Shown here piece after piece: positions 46,093 through 55,276 of a stretch of 64,000 nt of DNA; the stretch's first letter is position 1; each line of letters begins with the position of its first letter. The translations under genes were made by a program, and so were the position numbers. The DNA is from Microbacterium lemovicicum (GTDB taxonomy: Bacteria; Actinomycetota; Actinomycetes; Actinomycetales; Microbacteriaceae): positions 372,001 through 436,000 of the forward strand of contig NZ_CP031423.1 of assembly GCF_003991875.1 (NCBI RefSeq), given 5' to 3'. The notes below the pieces were generated by a model. It worked only from the letters and a program-made list of their open reading frames with translations. It made no database searches and was not told the DNA's origin.

Positions 46093-47073
46093 GTGACGAC
46101 CGCCGACACGGCCGGCTCGTCCGATGACGGCCTGGCCGTGCAGACCGTCGGGCTGACCAAGCGCTTCGGAGCGCAGACGGCCGTCGACGGCATCGACCTG
46201 GCCGTGCCGCGCGGCTCGGTGTTCGGCTTCCTCGGACCCAACGGATCGGGGAAGACGACGACGATCCGGATGCTGCTCGGTCTGCTCCGCTCGACGTCGG
46301 GCGAGGCGCGGGTGCTGGGAGAGGACATGCCGGCGGCCCTCGACGCGGTGCTTCCGCGCGTGGGCGCGCTCGTGGAAGGCCCGGCCTTCGCGCCGTTCCT
46401 CACCGGCGAGCAGAACCTCCGCCGCTTCGACGCGGCCGATCGGCACTCCGCCCCCCGCACGCGCGATGCCCGCGTCGCCGCGGCGCTTGAACGGGTCGGT
46501 CTGACGCACGCCGCGAAGAAGAAGGCGCACGCCTACTCGCTCGGCATGAAGCAGCGCCTCGGGCTCGCGAACGCCCTGCTGATGCCGCGCGAGCTCCTCG
46601 TGCTGGACGAGCCGACGAACGGCCTCGACCCGCAGGGCACGCGCGAGGTGCGGGCGCTCATCCGCTCCTTCGCCGCCGACGGCACCACGGTGTTCGTCTC
46701 GAGCCACCTGCTCGCCGAGATCGAGCAGCTGTGCAGCCACGTCGGTGTGATGAGCGGCGGACGGCTCGTCGCGCAGGGCACGCTGGACGACTTCCGCGGC
46801 GCCGGCGCACTGCCGCGCGTGCGCGTGCGCACCCCCGACGTCGACGCCACGCGGGCCGTGCTCTCGGAGCGGGGCGTGACGACCGACGCCGGGGACGCGG
46901 CATCCGATCTCGACGTCGTCACCGGCGTACTGGCGGCCGACACGGTCGCCGAGGACCTCGTCGCCGCGCTCGTCGAGCGCGGTGTGCGCGTGCGCGGCTT
47001 CGAGCTGCTGGGGCAGAGCCTGGAGCAGCGGTTCGTACAGCTGACCGGGGAGGGCTTCGATGTCGTCGCCTGA
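46093..47073 (+). CDS. ABC transporter ATP-binding protein (ABC-2 exporter type)
   Basis: A 326-aa ATPase with LTKRFGAQTAVDGIDLAVP, Walker A GPNGSGKTTTIRML, signature YSLGMKQRLGLANALL, Walker B ELLVLDEPTNGLD and the H-loop in FVSSHLLAEIEQL. The C-terminal ~90 residues form the DrrA/CcmA-type extension. It begins 4 nt after the LolA-like gene, and its end overlaps the permease gene by 14 nt, so the three are a unit. Exported substrate unknown; lipid or drug is typical of this ATPase group. Confidence 0.92.
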   Translation: MTTADTAGSSDDGLAVQTVGLTKRFGAQTAVDGIDLAVPRGSVFGFLGPNGSGKTTTIRMLLGLLRSTSGEARVLGEDMPAALDAVLPRVGALVEGPAFAPFLTGEQNLRRFDAADRHSAPRTRDARVAAALERVGLTHAAKKKAHAYSLGMKQRLGLANALLMPRELLVLDEPTNGLDPQGTREVRALIRSFAADGTTVFVSSHLLAEIEQLCSHVGVMSGGRLVAQGTLDDFRGAGALPRVRVRTPDVDATRAVLSERGVTTDAGDAASDLDVVTGVLAADTVAEDLVAALVERGVRVRGFELLGQSLEQRFVQLTGEGFDVVA

Positions 47074-47917
47074 GACGGGCCGGTCGGCCGGTTCCGGGGG
47101 CTGGGGCACGCTCCGGCTGCTCGGCAACGAGCTGTCGACGCAGTTCCGGCGGTGGCGCACGTGGGCCATGCTCGCGGCGCTCGCGCTCATCCCGGTCCTC
47201 ATCGGCGTCGCACTGAAGCTCGTGGGCGGTTCCTCCCCGGGACGCGGCCCGGCGTTCCTCGACCAGATCACGAACAACGGACTGTTCGTCGGACTCGCCG
47301 CGGTGACCGTCGCGATCCCGCTGTTCCTGCCGCTGACGGTCAGCGTCGCCGCCGGCGACGCGATCGCGGGGGAGGCGAGCCACGGCACGCTCCGCTACCT
47401 GCTGATCGCTCCGGCCGGTCGCGTGCGGCTGCTGATCGTCAAGTACCTCGCCGCAGCGGTGTTCGGCATCGTCGCGTCCCTCACGGTCGTGCTGGTCGGC
47501 ACGCTCGTCGGTCTCGCGCTGTTCCCGATCGGACCCGTCACGCTGCTGTCCGGCGCGCAGGTGCCGATCGGCGAGGGGCTGCTGCGGCTGCTGGCCATCG
47601 CGGCGTACGTCGCGGTGTCGCTCCTCGGCCTGTCCGCGATCGGCCTGTTCTTCTCCACGCTGACCTCGGTGCCGATCGGGGCGATGGCCGCGACGGCGAT
47701 CCTCGCGGTGACGGCGCAGATCATCGGCGCGATCCCGCAGCTCGACGCGCTGCATCCCTGGCTCTTCACCGACCGCTGGCTCGACTTCGCCGACCTGCTG
47801 CGGGCGCCGGTCGTGTGGGACTCGTTCGTCTCGAACGCGCTCCTGCAGGGCGCCTACATCGTCGTGTTCGGAGCGGCCGCGATGCTGCGCCTGTCGCGCA
47901 AGGACATCCTGAGCTGA
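47060..47917 (+). CDS. ABC-2 type permease
   Basis: A 285-aa membrane protein with six predicted helices. A cytosolic start (LRLLGNELSTQFRRWRTWAM) leads into the first helix; the DAIAGEASHGTLRYLLIAPAGRVRLLIVKYL region is the signature of NatB/CcmB-like ABC-2 permeases, in which an amphipathic helix contacts the ATPase. It overlaps the ATPase gene by 14 nt and completes the exporter. Confidence 0.9.
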   Translation: MSSPETGRSAGSGGWGTLRLLGNELSTQFRRWRTWAMLAALALIPVLIGVALKLVGGSSPGRGPAFLDQITNNGLFVGLAAVTVAIPLFLPLTVSVAAGDAIAGEASHGTLRYLLIAPAGRVRLLIVKYLAAAVFGIVASLTVVLVGTLVGLALFPIGPVTLLSGAQVPIGEGLLRLLAIAAYVAVSLLGLSAIGLFFSTLTSVPIGAMAATAILAVTAQIIGAIPQLDALHPWLFTDRWLDFADLLRAPVVWDSFVSNALLQGAYIVVFGAAAMLRLSRKDILS

Positions 47918-47971
47918 CGGATGCCGCGGCTGCGGGCCCGGCGGATGGCCGCGGTCGGCGGCGAGCGGCGT

Positions 47972-49069
47972 TCAGCCGCCGGTCGCGCCGCCGCGGGCGC
48001 CGGTGGTGAGGTGCCCGAGCTCGGAGACGAACGCGTCGACGTCCTCCTCGGAGGTGTCGAAAGAGCACATCCAGCGCACCTCGTTGCGCGCGGCATCCCA
48101 GTCGTAGAAGCGGAAGCGCTCGCGGAGGCGATCGGCGACGCCGTCGGGCAGGGTCGCGAAGACGCCGTTGGACTGCGTCGGCTGCGTGAACGAGACGCCG
48201 GCGATCGAGCCGTCGGCCAGACCCGCCTCGACCGCGGTGCGCAGGCGCTGGGCCATCGCGTTGGAGTGCGTCGCGTTGCGCAGCCACAGGTCGTTCTCGA
48301 GCAGCGCGATGAGCTGCGCCGAGACGAACCGCATCTTGCTGGACAGCTGCATGTTGAGCTTGCGCAGGAACGTGAGACCGGTGGATGCCTCGGGATCGAG
48401 CACCACGATGGCCTCGCCCAGCATCGCGCCGTTCTTGGTGCCGCCGAAGCTCAGCACGTCGACGCCCGCGTCGCGCGTGAAGGCGCGCAGCGGCACACCG
48501 AGCGACGCCGCGGCGTTGGAGATGCGCGCACCGTCGAGGTGGAGGCGCATGCCGAGGCTGTGGACGTGGTCGGCGATCGCGCGGATCTCCTCGACCGTGT
48601 AGACGGTGCCGAGCTCGGTCGACTGGGTGATGGAGGCCACCAGCGGCTGCGCCCGGTGCTCGTCGCCCCAGCCCCAGGCCTCGCGGTCGATGAGCTCGGG
48701 GGTGAGCTTGCCGTCCTCGGCGGGCACGGTCAGGAGCTTGATGCCGGCGACCCGCTCAGGGGCGCCACCCTCGTCGACGTTGATGTGCGCGGTGGAGGCC
48801 GCGACCACGGCGCCCCAGCGGGGGAGCATCGACTGCAGGCCCACGACGTTGGCGCCGGTGCCGTTGAAGACGGGGAAGGCCTCGACGCCGTCGCCGAAGT
48901 GCAGGGCCATGACCTCCTGGAGTCGGGCGGTGTAGACGTCCTCGCCGTACGCGATCTGGTGTCCGCCGACGGCGGCCGAGATCGCCTCCAGCACCTCGGG
49001 GTGGATGCCGGAGTAGTTGTCGGAGGCGAAGCCGCGGACGGCCGTGTCATGGAGGGGCGAGTGCGTCAC
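47972..49069 (-). CDS. Low-specificity L-threonine aldolase
   Basis: A 365-aa PLP enzyme of the beta-eliminating lyase/threonine aldolase family, cleaving L-threonine or L-allo-threonine to glycine and acetaldehyde. Motifs: FASDNYSGIHPEVLEAI, FNGTGANVVGL, LHLDGARISNAAASLG (the cofactor-binding Asp) and VDVLSFGGTKNGAMLGEAIV (PLP Lys). The length fits. The GTG at 49069 is set by a TAGGCT on the minus strand (49076-49081) 6 nt upstream. It is divergent from the MFS gene. Confidence 0.93.
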   Translation of the reverse strand: MTHSPLHDTAVRGFASDNYSGIHPEVLEAISAAVGGHQIAYGEDVYTARLQEVMALHFGDGVEAFPVFNGTGANVVGLQSMLPRWGAVVAASTAHINVDEGGAPERVAGIKLLTVPAEDGKLTPELIDREAWGWGDEHRAQPLVASITQSTELGTVYTVEEIRAIADHVHSLGMRLHLDGARISNAAASLGVPLRAFTRDAGVDVLSFGGTKNGAMLGEAIVVLDPEASTGLTFLRKLNMQLSSKMRFVSAQLIALLENDLWLRNATHSNAMAQRLRTAVEAGLADGSIAGVSFTQPTQSNGVFATLPDGVADRLRERFRFYDWDAARNEVRWMCSFDTSEEDVDAFVSELGHLTTGARGGATGG

Positions 49070-49182
49070 CCACCCAGCCTAGATCGCCCTCCCGGGCCTC
49101 CGCCCCGCCCGGTCGGGGCCGCCGCCGCTCGCAGGCGACGCTGGGGGTTTCGCGTGTCGGGGGTTCGTGGTTGCCTAACGGT

Positions 49183-50646
49183 ATGAGCAGCGACGACGAC
49201 GTCGCCGCGGCCCGGCCGGCACCCGCCGTGCCAGGGCCGCCGGGCGGCATGCGCACGTTCTTCCACGTCCTCGTCAACACGATGATCGCGAACGTGACGA
49301 CGAGCTTCCTGTGGTTCGGGCTGACGTTCTGGGCCTACCTCGAGACGCAGTCCGTGCTCGCCACCGGGCTCATCGGCGGCGCCTACATGCTGCTCGTCGC
49401 GGTGTTCTCGATCTTCTTCGGCACCATCGTCGACCGCCGCCGCAAGCACCGTGTCATGGTGCTCTCCAGCGTCGTCTCGCTGGCGTCGTTCCTCGCGGCG
49501 GGCGCCCTGTGGCTGTCCTTCCCCGAGGCCGACATGGCCGACCTCGGTCAGCCGTGGTTCTGGCTGTTCTCGGCGATCATCCTCTTCGGCGCGGTCATCG
49601 AGAACATGCGCAACATCGCGCTCTCCACGACCGTCACCCTCCTGGTCCCGGTCGAACGCCACGCGAACGCCAACGGCCTGGTGGGCACGGTGCAGGGCAT
49701 GGCCTTCATCGTCACGAGCGTCTTCAGCGGTCTCGCGATCGGCCTCGCCGGCATGGGGTGGACGCTGGCGATCGCCGTGGCGTTCACGCTGGTGGCGCTC
49801 GTCCACCTCGTCTTCGTGCGGATCCCCGAGGACAAGCCCGCGGCCGCCGACGGCAGGGCGCCGGCCATCGACCTCCGCGGCAGCATCACCGCGATCCGCG
49901 CGGCGACGGGTCTGTTCGCGCTGATCGTCTTCTCGACCTTCAACAACCTCATCGGCGGCCTCTACATGGCGCTGATGGACCCGTACGGTCTCACACTCTT
50001 CCCCGTCGAGATCTGGGGCGTCGTGCTCGGCATCAGCGCCACCGGCTTCATCGTCGGCGGGCTCGCCATCGCCAAGTTCGGTCTCGGCCGCAACCCGATC
50101 CGAACCATGCTGCTCCTCGTCGTCGTGATGGGGGTGCTCGGCTCCCTCTTCACCATCCGCGAATGGCCCTGGCTGTACCTCGTCGGCATCTGGCTCTACA
50201 TGTGCCTGATCCCGGGCGTCGAGGCGGCGGAGCAGACGGTCATCCAGAAGGTCGTGCCGTTCGAGCGGCAGGGGAGGGTGTTCGGCTTCGCCCAGGCGTT
50301 CGAGGCGGCCGCGGCCCCGATCACCGCGTTCCTCATCGCGCCGATCGCGCAGTTCTGGATCATCCCCTACATGGACTCCGCCGACGGCCGGAGCACCTGG
50401 GGCTGGCTCCTCGGCGGCGGTGAGGCGCGCGGCATCGCCCTGGTGTTCCTCTCCGGCGGCATCCTGACGGTGCTGCTCGCGGTGCTGGCCTTCCGCACGC
50501 GTGCGTACCGCCAGCTGTCCGCGCTCTACCAGGACGAGGGCGGATCAGTCCCCGCCGCCGAGGGCGACGACGGTGCCGTTGACGTCGGCGGCGTCCGACC
50601 GCCACAGTCCGACGAACGCGTCGGCGAGCGTCGACTCGAGTCCTGA
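49183..50646 (+). CDS. Major facilitator superfamily transporter
   Basis: A 487-aa transporter with twelve predicted helices. Landmarks are TSFLWFGLTFWAYLETQSVL, then GTIVDRRRKHRVMVLSSV (the conserved loop after helix 2), and LIVFSTFNNLIGGLYMALMD at the start of the second half. The pattern is that of the multi-drug (MFS_3/EntS-like) group, so a small-molecule exporter is likely, substrate unknown. Its C-terminal tail after QLSALYQ is charged and unstructured because it reads antisense through the end of the SDR gene: the two genes overlap by 102 nt. Confidence 0.88.
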   Translation: MSSDDDVAAARPAPAVPGPPGGMRTFFHVLVNTMIANVTTSFLWFGLTFWAYLETQSVLATGLIGGAYMLLVAVFSIFFGTIVDRRRKHRVMVLSSVVSLASFLAAGALWLSFPEADMADLGQPWFWLFSAIILFGAVIENMRNIALSTTVTLLVPVERHANANGLVGTVQGMAFIVTSVFSGLAIGLAGMGWTLAIAVAFTLVALVHLVFVRIPEDKPAAADGRAPAIDLRGSITAIRAATGLFALIVFSTFNNLIGGLYMALMDPYGLTLFPVEIWGVVLGISATGFIVGGLAIAKFGLGRNPIRTMLLLVVVMGVLGSLFTIREWPWLYLVGIWLYMCLIPGVEAAEQTVIQKVVPFERQGRVFGFAQAFEAAAAPITAFLIAPIAQFWIIPYMDSADGRSTWGWLLGGGEARGIALVFLSGGILTVLLAVLAFRTRAYRQLSALYQDEGGSVPAAEGDDGAVDVGGVRPPQSDERVGERRLES

Positions 50647-51279
50647 CAGCGCCTTCACGCGGAAGACGACGGATGCTGCGACCAGCGGCTCTCCGGCATC
50701 CCGAGCCGCCTTCGCGAAGCCCTGCCCCACGGCGCGCGCCCATGCCTCCGAGGCGGCCTTCACCGCCGCGTAGTTCGCGCCGCCGGCCAGCGGACGCTCG
50801 ACCGCGGTCGACGAGACGATCGCCTCGCGCGCTCCCGTCGACCCGCGCAGGTCCGCGTCGAAGGCGCGGCTGACGTGCCGCAGAGCGGTGAGCGACTGCT
50901 CCAGCGCGCGATAGTCGTCGTCGCTCTGTCCCGCCAGACCGCCACCGCCGCGCCATCCGCCGACGAGGTGGAGCACACCGTCCAGGCGCACGCCGTCCGC
51001 CCGCAGCCGGTCGGCGAGGTCGGCGACCGACTCCTCCTGCCCGAGGTCGGCGACCTCGACGCGCGTGCCGGGCACCGCTTCCGCCAGGTCGTCCAGCTTC
51101 GATCGGTCGCGCCCGACGGCGATGACGTCGGCGCCCGCGTCGGTCAGAGCGCGTGCCGCCGCGAGACCGCTCGCGCTCGTCGCGCCCGCGATCAGCACCG
51201 TGCGACCGGCGACACCGCCCGACGAGGCGCCGCTCGCGGCGTCAGCCGATGCGGCGACCGAGCCGTGGGTCTCAGGCAT
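50545..51279 (-). CDS. SDR-family oxidoreductase
   Basis: A 244-aa short-chain dehydrogenase/reductase. Cofactor loop TVLIAGATSASGLAAARAL (a variant TGxxxGxG) and VIAVGRDRSKLDDL are present. In the active site the usual YxxxK is seen as NYAAVKAAS, with the catalytic Ser in IVSSTAVERP. The ATG at 51279 overlaps the stop of the DUF6421 gene by 8 nt, so the two are co-translated. Its last 102 nt overlap the MFS gene on the other strand. Substrate unknown. Confidence 0.85.
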   Translation of the reverse strand: MPETHGSVAASADAASGASSGGVAGRTVLIAGATSASGLAAARALTDAGADVIAVGRDRSKLDDLAEAVPGTRVEVADLGQEESVADLADRLRADGVRLDGVLHLVGGWRGGGGLAGQSDDDYRALEQSLTALRHVSRAFDADLRGSTGAREAIVSSTAVERPLAGGANYAAVKAASEAWARAVGQGFAKAARDAGEPLVAASVVFRVKALSGLESTLADAFVGLWRSDAADVNGTVVALGGGD

Positions 51280-52714
51280 CGCCGGCCCGGATCCCGGCCG
51301 TGGACTCGATCACCGGGCGCATCTTCTTCTCCAGCGCCTCGAAGAACATCGACAGCGGGAACTCGTCGTCGCGCACCTGGTCGGTGAAGCCCTTCGGCGG
51401 GCCGGACAGCACCTCGTCCGACAGGCCGCGTGCCCACGCCGAGGCGGGGTGCGGGGTCAGCGTCGACGACACGAGGTCGTAGGCCGCCAGCCAGTGCGAG
51501 GTCTTCGGCCGGTCGATCGACTTCCAGTAGAGCTCGTCGATCGCATCGCCCAGGGCCACCACCGCGGCGGGCACGGCGTCCCAGTCGAAGGCGAGGGCGG
51601 TGTCGGTCCAGTGCAGCACGCCGCGCTGGTGCAGCCAGGCGAACAGCAGCTGGCCGCCGACGCCGTCGTAGTTGCGGGTGCGCGTGCCGGTGATGGCGAA
51701 GCGGAAGATGCGGTCGAAGATCACCGCGTACTGCACCAGTCCGGCGTGCTCGAGCGTCTCCGCCTCGACGGCCGACAGCTCCGCGCCGGCGTCGCGGCGC
51801 GCGCGCAGGCGCTGCTGTATGGCCACGCTCTCGCGGAAGGCCGTGAGGTCGCAGCGCAGCTCCTCCAGTGAATAGAGGAAGTACGGCATCCGCTGCTTGA
51901 TCATGAACGGGTCGAACGGCAGGTCTCCGCGCATGTGCGTGCGGTCGTGGATGATGTCCCACATCACGAACGTCTTCTCCGTGAGCGCCTGGTCGTCAAG
52001 CATGCGCGCGGCGTCGGCCGGCAGGTCGAGCTTCGTGATCTCGGCCGCGGCCCGCACGACGCGACGGTAACGCGCGGCCTCGCGGTCCTGGAAGATGGCG
52101 CCCCAGGTGAAGGACGGGATCTCGCGCATCGCGACGGTCTCGGGGAAGAGCACAGCGGAGTTGGTGTCGTAGCCCGGCGTGAAGTCGATCAGGCGCAGCG
52201 AGACGAACAGCTTGTTGCCGTAGTCGCCGGCCTCGAGCTGCGCGATGAACTCGGGCCAGATGACCTCGACCAGCAGCGCCTCGACCAGGCGGCTCGACGA
52301 GCCGTTCTGCGTGTACATCGGGAAGACGACGAGGTGGCGGGTGCCGTCGACGCGCTGTCGCTGCGGCTGGAAGGCGAGGAGCGCGTCGTAGAAGTCGGGG
52401 ATGCCGAAGCCCGCGGCATCCCACCGCCGGAAGTCCTCCACGAGAGCCTCGAGGTAGTCCGCGTCGTGCGAAAAGGCGGGAGCCAGCGCGCGCACGGAGG
52501 CGACGATGGTCGCGACGTGCGTGCGGGCGGCGTCGTGATCGGAAGCGTCCGGCACCGACCCGTCCGCGGTCTGCAGCGACTGGAGTGCGGTGGCCGCGGC
52601 CTTGAGCCCTGCCCACGCCGCGGAGGTCTCCGCGAGCGCCGCGTCCTCGACGACCTCGGGCTCTCCGACGATCGAGTGAGCGGCACCGAGGGGCTGCGTC
52701 TGGCTGAAGGACAT
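51272..52714 (-). CDS. DUF6421 family protein
   Basis: A 480-aa soluble protein of unknown function. Recognisable stretches are HLVVFPMYTQNGSSSRLVEA, FTPGYDTNSAVLFPETVAMR, FVMWDIIHDRTHMRGDLPFD and YAVIFDRIFRFAITGTRTRN; the HDRTHMRGD segment resembles a possible metal site, but that is speculative. ATG 52714 is preferred because GGAGG lies 6 nt before it; an earlier in-frame ATG at 52855 would overlap the divergent regulator's promoter. It forms an operon with the SDR gene and is divergent from the AsnC-type regulator, its likely controller. Confidence 0.75.
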   Translation of the reverse strand: MSFSQTQPLGAAHSIVGEPEVVEDAALAETSAAWAGLKAAATALQSLQTADGSVPDASDHDAARTHVATIVASVRALAPAFSHDADYLEALVEDFRRWDAAGFGIPDFYDALLAFQPQRQRVDGTRHLVVFPMYTQNGSSSRLVEALLVEVIWPEFIAQLEAGDYGNKLFVSLRLIDFTPGYDTNSAVLFPETVAMREIPSFTWGAIFQDREAARYRRVVRAAAEITKLDLPADAARMLDDQALTEKTFVMWDIIHDRTHMRGDLPFDPFMIKQRMPYFLYSLEELRCDLTAFRESVAIQQRLRARRDAGAELSAVEAETLEHAGLVQYAVIFDRIFRFAITGTRTRNYDGVGGQLLFAWLHQRGVLHWTDTALAFDWDAVPAAVVALGDAIDELYWKSIDRPKTSHWLAAYDLVSSTLTPHPASAWARGLSDEVLSGPPKGFTDQVRDDEFPLSMFFEALEKKMRPVIESTAGIRAGDA

Positions 52715-52853
52715 GGGGAACCTCCGATCAGGAAGGGTCGGCCGCGGGTGCGGCGAGGCGGAAGCGCGGGTGCACAGGATCCATTGTGCGGGATCTGCCT
52801 CGGAAAAGGAATTCTTCCGGTCGAGACGCCGATCCATGGGTATCCTTACGGCC

Positions 52854-53339
52854 ATGGCGGATCAGAACGGCTCGGTGGCCGACGGACTCGACGCGGTCGA
52901 CGTCCGCATCGTCGGGGCCATCTCCGAGGACGCGCGGGCCACGCTCGCGCACCTCTCGGCACGGGTCGGCCTCTCCGTCTCGGCTGTGCAGTCGCGCCTG
53001 CGGCGTCTGGAGTCCCGCGGCGTCATCACCGGCTACCGCCCCGTGCTCGACGCGGAGGCGGTGGGTCGGCCCCTCTCCGCCTTCGTCGAGATCACGCCGC
53101 TGGATCCCGCGCAGCCCGACACCGCCCCCGAGCTGCTGGAGCACCTCGACGCGATCGAGGCCTGTCACTCGATCGCCGGCGACGCCAGCTACATGCTGTT
53201 CGTGCGCGTGCCCACGCCCCGCGCGCTGGAAGAGCTCATCCGCGACATCCGCGCGGCGGCTGCGGTGAACACCCGGACGACGATCGTCCTGCAGACCTAC
53301 TACGAGAACCGGCCGATCGTGCCGGCGCCCGCTGTCTGA
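52854..53339 (+). CDS. Lrp/AsnC family transcriptional regulator
   Basis: A 161-aa regulator. N-terminal helix-turn-helix (DVRIVGAISEDARATLAHLS, then VGLSVSAVQSRLRRLESRGV) and C-terminal RAM/ligand-binding domain (LDPAQPDTAPELLEHLDAIE, then IAGDASYMLFVRVPTPRALE). TATCCT at 52841-52846 lies 7 nt before ATG 52854 and decides against ATG 52836, which precedes the hexamer. Such proteins respond to amino acids. It is divergent from the DUF6421-SDR operon with 139 nt between starts and probably regulates it. Confidence 0.92.
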   Translation: MADQNGSVADGLDAVDVRIVGAISEDARATLAHLSARVGLSVSAVQSRLRRLESRGVITGYRPVLDAEAVGRPLSAFVEITPLDPAQPDTAPELLEHLDAIEACHSIAGDASYMLFVRVPTPRALEELIRDIRAAAAVNTRTTIVLQTYYENRPIVPAPAV

Positions 53340-53415
53340 CGGAGTGCGCACGCCGGACCGGATATACCTCTGCAGGCGGATGCCGCGCTCCAGCGCGCTC
53401 GCGTAGCGTGACAGC

Positions 53416-54567
53416 GTGTTCCGCCCCCTGACCCCGACGCGCCTGACCGTCGACATCGTCGTGGCCGCCGTGTTCTTCGCGATCACGAGCTGGTTCCACA
53501 TGCCCGGGAGCGGCACGGTGCAGATCGCGCTGGGGCTGGTCGTGTCGGCGACGATGGCCGCCGCGGTCGGCCTGCGCCGCGTGTCTCCGGTCCTCGCCCT
53601 CACGGTCGCGTGGGTCGGCGCCGGCGTGCAGATGGCGGGCGGGCTCCCCCCGATGCCCAGCAACCTGGCCGTGCTCGCGGTGCTGTACGCGACGGCGGCG
53701 TACGGCACGCGCGCCGTCTTCTGGGTCGGGTTCGCGTCGTCGCTCGTCGGCGCGGCGGTCATCACCGTGTACCTCTTCGCCACCTCGCTCAGCTTCTCCC
53801 TGGGGGTCGACGACGCCGTGCTGTCGCTCGCCTTCGTCACCTACGTCGCGGCGACGTTCGGGCTGCTCCTGGCCTGGACGGCCGGTGCGCTCGTGCGCAC
53901 CGCGCTGCGCGCACGCACCACCCGGCGGGCGCAGCAGCGGGCCGAGGCGGAGGCGATGGCCGAGGCGGAGCGGGTCGCGATCGCGCGCGACATGCACGAC
54001 GTCGTGGCCCACTCGCTGGCCGTCGTGATCGCGCAGGCCGACGGGGCGCGGTACGCGGCATCCTCCGATCCGTCGGCGGCGCCGGCCGCGCTCGCGACGA
54101 TCTCCTCGACGGCCCGCGCGGCGCTCGCCGACGTGCGACTGCTGCTCACCCAGCTCCGCCACCGCGAGGGGGACGGCCCGCAGCCGACGATCGCGGACCT
54201 CGAGGAGCTCTATGCCCAGGTGCGCGGAGCCGGCGTCGCCCTCCGTGTCGACGTCGACCCCGCGCCTCCGGGCGAGCCGCCCGCCGCAGTGCAGCTCGCG
54301 GTCTACCGGATCCTGCAAGAGGCGCTCACGAACGCCCTGCGGCATGGCACCGGCGAGCCCGTGCTCGTCGCGCTCTCGTGGCACGCCGACCGGGTGCAGC
54401 TGTCCGTCACCAACCCGGTGCGCGCCGCGGGCCGCCGCCCGGACGCGGGACACGGCCTGATCGGCATGCGGGAGCGGGCGTCGCTCGTCGGCGGCACCCT
54501 CACCGCCGCGGAAGCCGGTGGCCGGTACGTCGTGACGGCGAGTCTCCCGATCGGCGGACGCGCATGA
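53416..54567 (+). CDS. Two-component sensor histidine kinase (NarL/DesK-type)
   Basis: A 383-aa membrane kinase. The first ~165 residues contain about five hydrophobic helices. The dimerisation/phosphoacceptor motif is RVAIARDMHDVVAHSLAVVI (phospho-His in MHDVV), and the HATPase domain has YRILQEALTNALRHG and HGLIGMRERASLVGG. These are features of the HisKA_3 family. GTG 53416 is set by TAGCGT at 53404-53409, 6 nt upstream. Its last bases overlap the response regulator start (ATGA), so the pair is a coupled system. Signal unknown; the membrane part is typical of envelope-stress sensors. Confidence 0.93.
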   Translation: MFRPLTPTRLTVDIVVAAVFFAITSWFHMPGSGTVQIALGLVVSATMAAAVGLRRVSPVLALTVAWVGAGVQMAGGLPPMPSNLAVLAVLYATAAYGTRAVFWVGFASSLVGAAVITVYLFATSLSFSLGVDDAVLSLAFVTYVAATFGLLLAWTAGALVRTALRARTTRRAQQRAEAEAMAEAERVAIARDMHDVVAHSLAVVIAQADGARYAASSDPSAAPAALATISSTARAALADVRLLLTQLRHREGDGPQPTIADLEELYAQVRGAGVALRVDVDPAPPGEPPAAVQLAVYRILQEALTNALRHGTGEPVLVALSWHADRVQLSVTNPVRAAGRRPDAGHGLIGMRERASLVGGTLTAAEAGGRYVVTASLPIGGRA

Positions 54568-55226
54568 GCGCGGAGCCGATCCGCGTTCTCCTGGTCGATG
54601 ACCAGGTGCTCTTCCGCGCGGGCATCCGCATGCTCGTCGACTCGCAGCCCGACCTGACGGTGGTGGGCGAGGCCGCCGACGGTCGAGAGGCCGTCGCCGC
54701 CGTAGGCTCCACCCGACCCGACGTGGTGCTCATGGACATCCGCATGCCCGTGATGGACGGGCTCGCCGCGACCGCGGAGATCCTGCGGAACGCGGATCCG
54801 CCGCGCGTGGTGATGCTCACGACCTTCGACCTCGACGAGGCCGCCGCCCGCGCTATCCGCGGGGGTGCGAGCGGGTTCCTCCTCAAAGACGCCGAGCCGG
54901 AGTTCCTCCTGGCGGCCATCCGCACCGTGCACGCCGGTTCGGCCGTGATCGCCGCCTCGGCGACGCGCGACCTGTTCGCCCACTTCGCGGTGCCCACCGC
55001 ACCACCGGTGCCGCGGGAGTTCGACGATCTGACCTCGCGCGAGAAGGAGATCTTCGCCCTCGCGGCACAGGGGCTCTCCAACGCCGAGATCGCCGAGCGG
55101 GAGTACCTGTCGGAGGCCACCGTCAAGACGCACGTCAGCCGCATCCTCGGCAAGCTCGGGCTGCGCGACCGGGTGCAGCTGGTGGTGTTCGCCTTCGCCC
55201 ACGGCCTGGCGACCGCGGCGGACTGA
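54564..55226 (+). CDS. LuxR/NarL-family response regulator
   Basis: A 220-aa regulator. Receiver domain: LLVDDQVLFRAGIRML (acidic pocket), phospho-acceptor Asp in VVLMDIRMPVMDGL, Thr in VMLTTFDLDEAA and Lys in FLLKDAEPEFLL. Output domain: LTSREKEIFALAAQGLSNAE, then IAEREYLSEATVKTHVSRIL with the LuxR-type helix-turn-helix. Cognate of the upstream kinase. Its targets may include the lipoprotein and ABC genes that follow, by position only. Confidence 0.95.
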   Translation: MSAEPIRVLLVDDQVLFRAGIRMLVDSQPDLTVVGEAADGREAVAAVGSTRPDVVLMDIRMPVMDGLAATAEILRNADPPRVVMLTTFDLDEAAARAIRGGASGFLLKDAEPEFLLAAIRTVHAGSAVIAASATRDLFAHFAVPTAPPVPREFDDLTSREKEIFALAAQGLSNAEIAEREYLSEATVKTHVSRILGKLGLRDRVQLVVFAFAHGLATAAD

Positions 55227-55276
55227 CGGCGCGAGGGCCGGGCCGGGCGTCGCGGGCCGCGCTTAGGGTGAGGAGC

